DNA from: JACRCT01 sp036504155
Lineage (GTDB): Bacteria > Myxococcota > Myxococcia > Myxococcales > UBA5297
Direction of reading: 5' to 3'
DNA length: 64,000 nt
NCBI GenBank assembly: GCA_036504155.1
Contig: DASXVQ010000161.1
Span: 1-64,000, forward strand
Below are positions 62,674 to 64,000 of this stretch, in pieces (position 1 is the stretch's first letter; each line of letters starts with the position of its first letter). A model generated the notes under the pieces. It was not told where the DNA came from, did not search any database, and saw nothing but the letters and a program-made list of their open reading frames with translations. Both the position numbers and the translations under genes were made by a program.

Positions 62674-64000
62674 ATGCGCCAGCGCTCGAACGCCCCCAAG
62701 AGCCGTCCCCTGCGGCCCGACCTCGTCCAGGCGGCCGCCCTCGAGGTCTACGCCTCGGTGCGCCAGGAGGGCCGGCTCGCCGACCGCGCCCTCGACCGCG
62801 TCCTGCGCCGAGAAACCCGGCTCTACAGCACCGAGCGGCGGGCGGTGGCCGAGGGCGTCTGGGGCCTGTTGCGCAACGAGCGCCGCATCGACTTCGCCCT
62901 GTTCGGCCGCGGGGCCCCGACCCTCTCCGGGGTCGACCTCTACCGCGCCCGCTGGGCGGGCCTGGCGGTGCTGGAGGGCCAGACCGCGCCGCAGATCGTC
63001 TCCGCGATGCACCTGCCCTCCTCGCTGGTTCCGCGCCTGGAGAAGCTCTCGCAGCCCCTGCCCGCCGGCCTCAACCCGGTCGAGCGCGTGGCGCTGACCT
63101 CCTCGCTGCCCGACTTCGTGGCCGAGCTGCTGGTGAAGGAGCGCGGCGAGGCCGAGGCGCTCGAGCTGGCCAAGGCCTTCCTGGTGCGCGCGCCGCTGAC
63201 CGTGCGCGCCAACCTGCTCAAGGGCGACCGCGAGCAGCTGCGCGACGTGCTGGGCAAGGAGGGGCTGCGCACGCCGCCGGCGACGCGCTTCTCGCCCACG
63301 GGGCTGGTGCTGGAGAGCCGCATCAACGCCTTCGGGCTGCGCGCCTTCCAGGACGGCCGCTTCGAGATCCAGGACGAGGGCAGCCAGCTGCTGGCGGTCC
63401 TCGTCCAGGCCGCCCCGGGCGAGCAGGTGGTCGACGCCTGCGCCGGGGCGGGCGGCAAGACGCTGGCGATGAGCGCGGACATGAGGAACAAGGGCGAGCT
63501 GTACGCCTTCGACGTCGACGCCGACCGGCTGCAGGAGCTGTCGCGCCGGGCGCGCCGCGCGGGGGCGCACAACATCCGCACCCGGGTGCTGCCCCAGGGC
63601 GACGAGGCCGACGAGCGCATCTCCAGCATGGTGGGCAAGGTCGACCGGGTGCTGGTGGACGCGCCCTGCTCGGGCCTGGGCGCGATGCGCCGCAACCCCG
63701 ACTCGCGCTACCGCCTCAAGCCCGACGACCTGGTGCGCTACCCCGCGCTGCAGAAGGCGATCCTCGACCGCTTCGCGCGGCTGGTGCGGGTGGGCGGCCG
63801 GCTCGTCTACGCCACCTGCAGCCTCGCCAGGGCCGAAGACGAGATGGTGGTGGAGTCCTTCCTCGCCTCGCGGCCGTACTTCAAGCTCGTGCCCGCCTCG
63901 CAGATCGTCCCTGCCGAGGTCTGCGAGGGCCCGTACCTGCGCACCTTCCCTCACAAGCACGGGACCGACGGCTTCTTCGCCGCGGTGATGGAGCGGATCG
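62674..64000 (+). CDS. rsmB: RsmB/NOP-family RNA cytosine-5 methyltransferase, C-terminus outside window
   Basis: The ATG at 62674 starts a frame that is open to the window's end (442 codons seen). A short NusB-like N-terminal segment (LADRALDRVLRRETRLYSTE) is followed by the methyltransferase domain: QDEGSQLLAVLVQAAPGEQV, VDACAGAGGKTLAMSA for SAM binding, YAFDVDADRL, VDAPCSGLGAMRRNPDSRY with the motif IV Cys, and VYATCSLARAEDEMV with the catalytic motif VI Cys. The family makes m5C in 16S rRNA (position 967 in E. coli). It follows tmk on the same strand. Confidence 0.88.
   Translation, partial: MRQRSNAPKSRPLRPDLVQAAALEVYASVRQEGRLADRALDRVLRRETRLYSTERRAVAEGVWGLLRNERRIDFALFGRGAPTLSGVDLYRARWAGLAVLEGQTAPQIVSAMHLPSSLVPRLEKLSQPLPAGLNPVERVALTSSLPDFVAELLVKERGEAEALELAKAFLVRAPLTVRANLLKGDREQLRDVLGKEGLRTPPATRFSPTGLVLESRINAFGLRAFQDGRFEIQDEGSQLLAVLVQAAPGEQVVDACAGAGGKTLAMSADMRNKGELYAFDVDADRLQELSRRARRAGAHNIRTRVLPQGDEADERISSMVGKVDRVLVDAPCSGLGAMRRNPDSRYRLKPDDLVRYPALQKAILDRFARLVRVGGRLVYATCSLARAEDEMVVESFLASRPYFKLVPASQIVPAEVCEGPYLRTFPHKHGTDGFFAAVMERI

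Overview
The window is about 64 kb of very GC-rich DNA, roughly 70% or more by eye, with strong third-position GC bias, so most long antisense ORFs are shadows. Gene content points to a myxobacterium-like member of the Myxococcota (formerly Deltaproteobacteria). The pointers are several PilZ domains of the M. xanthus paralogous type, one of them fused to a DnaK; lipoproteins with Asp/Ala/Gly-rich spacers and Cys-rich modules; a TonB C-terminal domain fused to a TonB-dependent receptor; a PAS hybrid histidine kinase; and a Spo0M-like protein. No rRNA, tRNA, CRISPR array, transposase or prophage gene was seen. The layout is ordinary chromosome with many single genes and short operons.

1-12.3 kb: start of a quinol-type nitric oxide reductase (cut by the window edge), a beta-propeller lipoprotein divergent from a hypothetical gene across a paired operator-like motif, an M15 peptidoglycan peptidase, the PilZ-DnaK fusion, a REPIN-like palindrome cluster between convergent genes, a PLP decarboxylase behind an alanine aminotransferase, and two hypotheticals. 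12.6-19.2 kb: a REC-PilZ-PilZ regulator, a hybrid histidine kinase, a decayed minus-strand gene carrying an octamer tandem repeat, and a coupled PAP2/CDP-alcohol phosphotransferase pair that probably makes a phospholipid head group. 19.2-29.5 kb: a GH15 glucoside hydrolase coupled to a small membrane protein, an L,D-transpeptidase, a BASS transporter, an outer-membrane protein, a striking octapeptide-repeat protein, and trehalose synthase TreT with a DUF5752-like partner.

29.6-38.6 kb: HdeD-like membrane protein, a response regulator containing a perfect AT-rich palindrome, two small exported helical proteins, a Spo0M-like tandem protein, a fatty acid desaturase, a lipoprotein phosphoesterase and a methyltransferase. 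38.9-53.2 kb: uvrA, a Uma2-family protein, HXXEE protein, envelope proteins and lipoproteins, a GH16 remnant pseudogene, the TonB/receptor fusion, serine acetyltransferase, a rhomboid protease and a CorC/HlyC-type protein. 53.3-64 kb: nadA, a TagJ/ImpE-like gene coupled to a GT-C-like membrane protein, a NodU-type carbamoyltransferase directly abutting a TIGR01210-type radical SAM gene, thymidylate kinase with a long C-terminal array of ~27-residue repeats, and the 5' part of rsmB.

No single intact multi-gene system of a new kind could be demonstrated. The best candidates for something undescribed are the Tmk repeat fusion, the octapeptide-repeat protein beside the trehalose genes, the PilZ-Hsp70 fusion and the orphan TagJ/GT-C plus carbamoyltransferase/radical SAM stretch. 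All functions are read from sequence by eye; no database search was possible.
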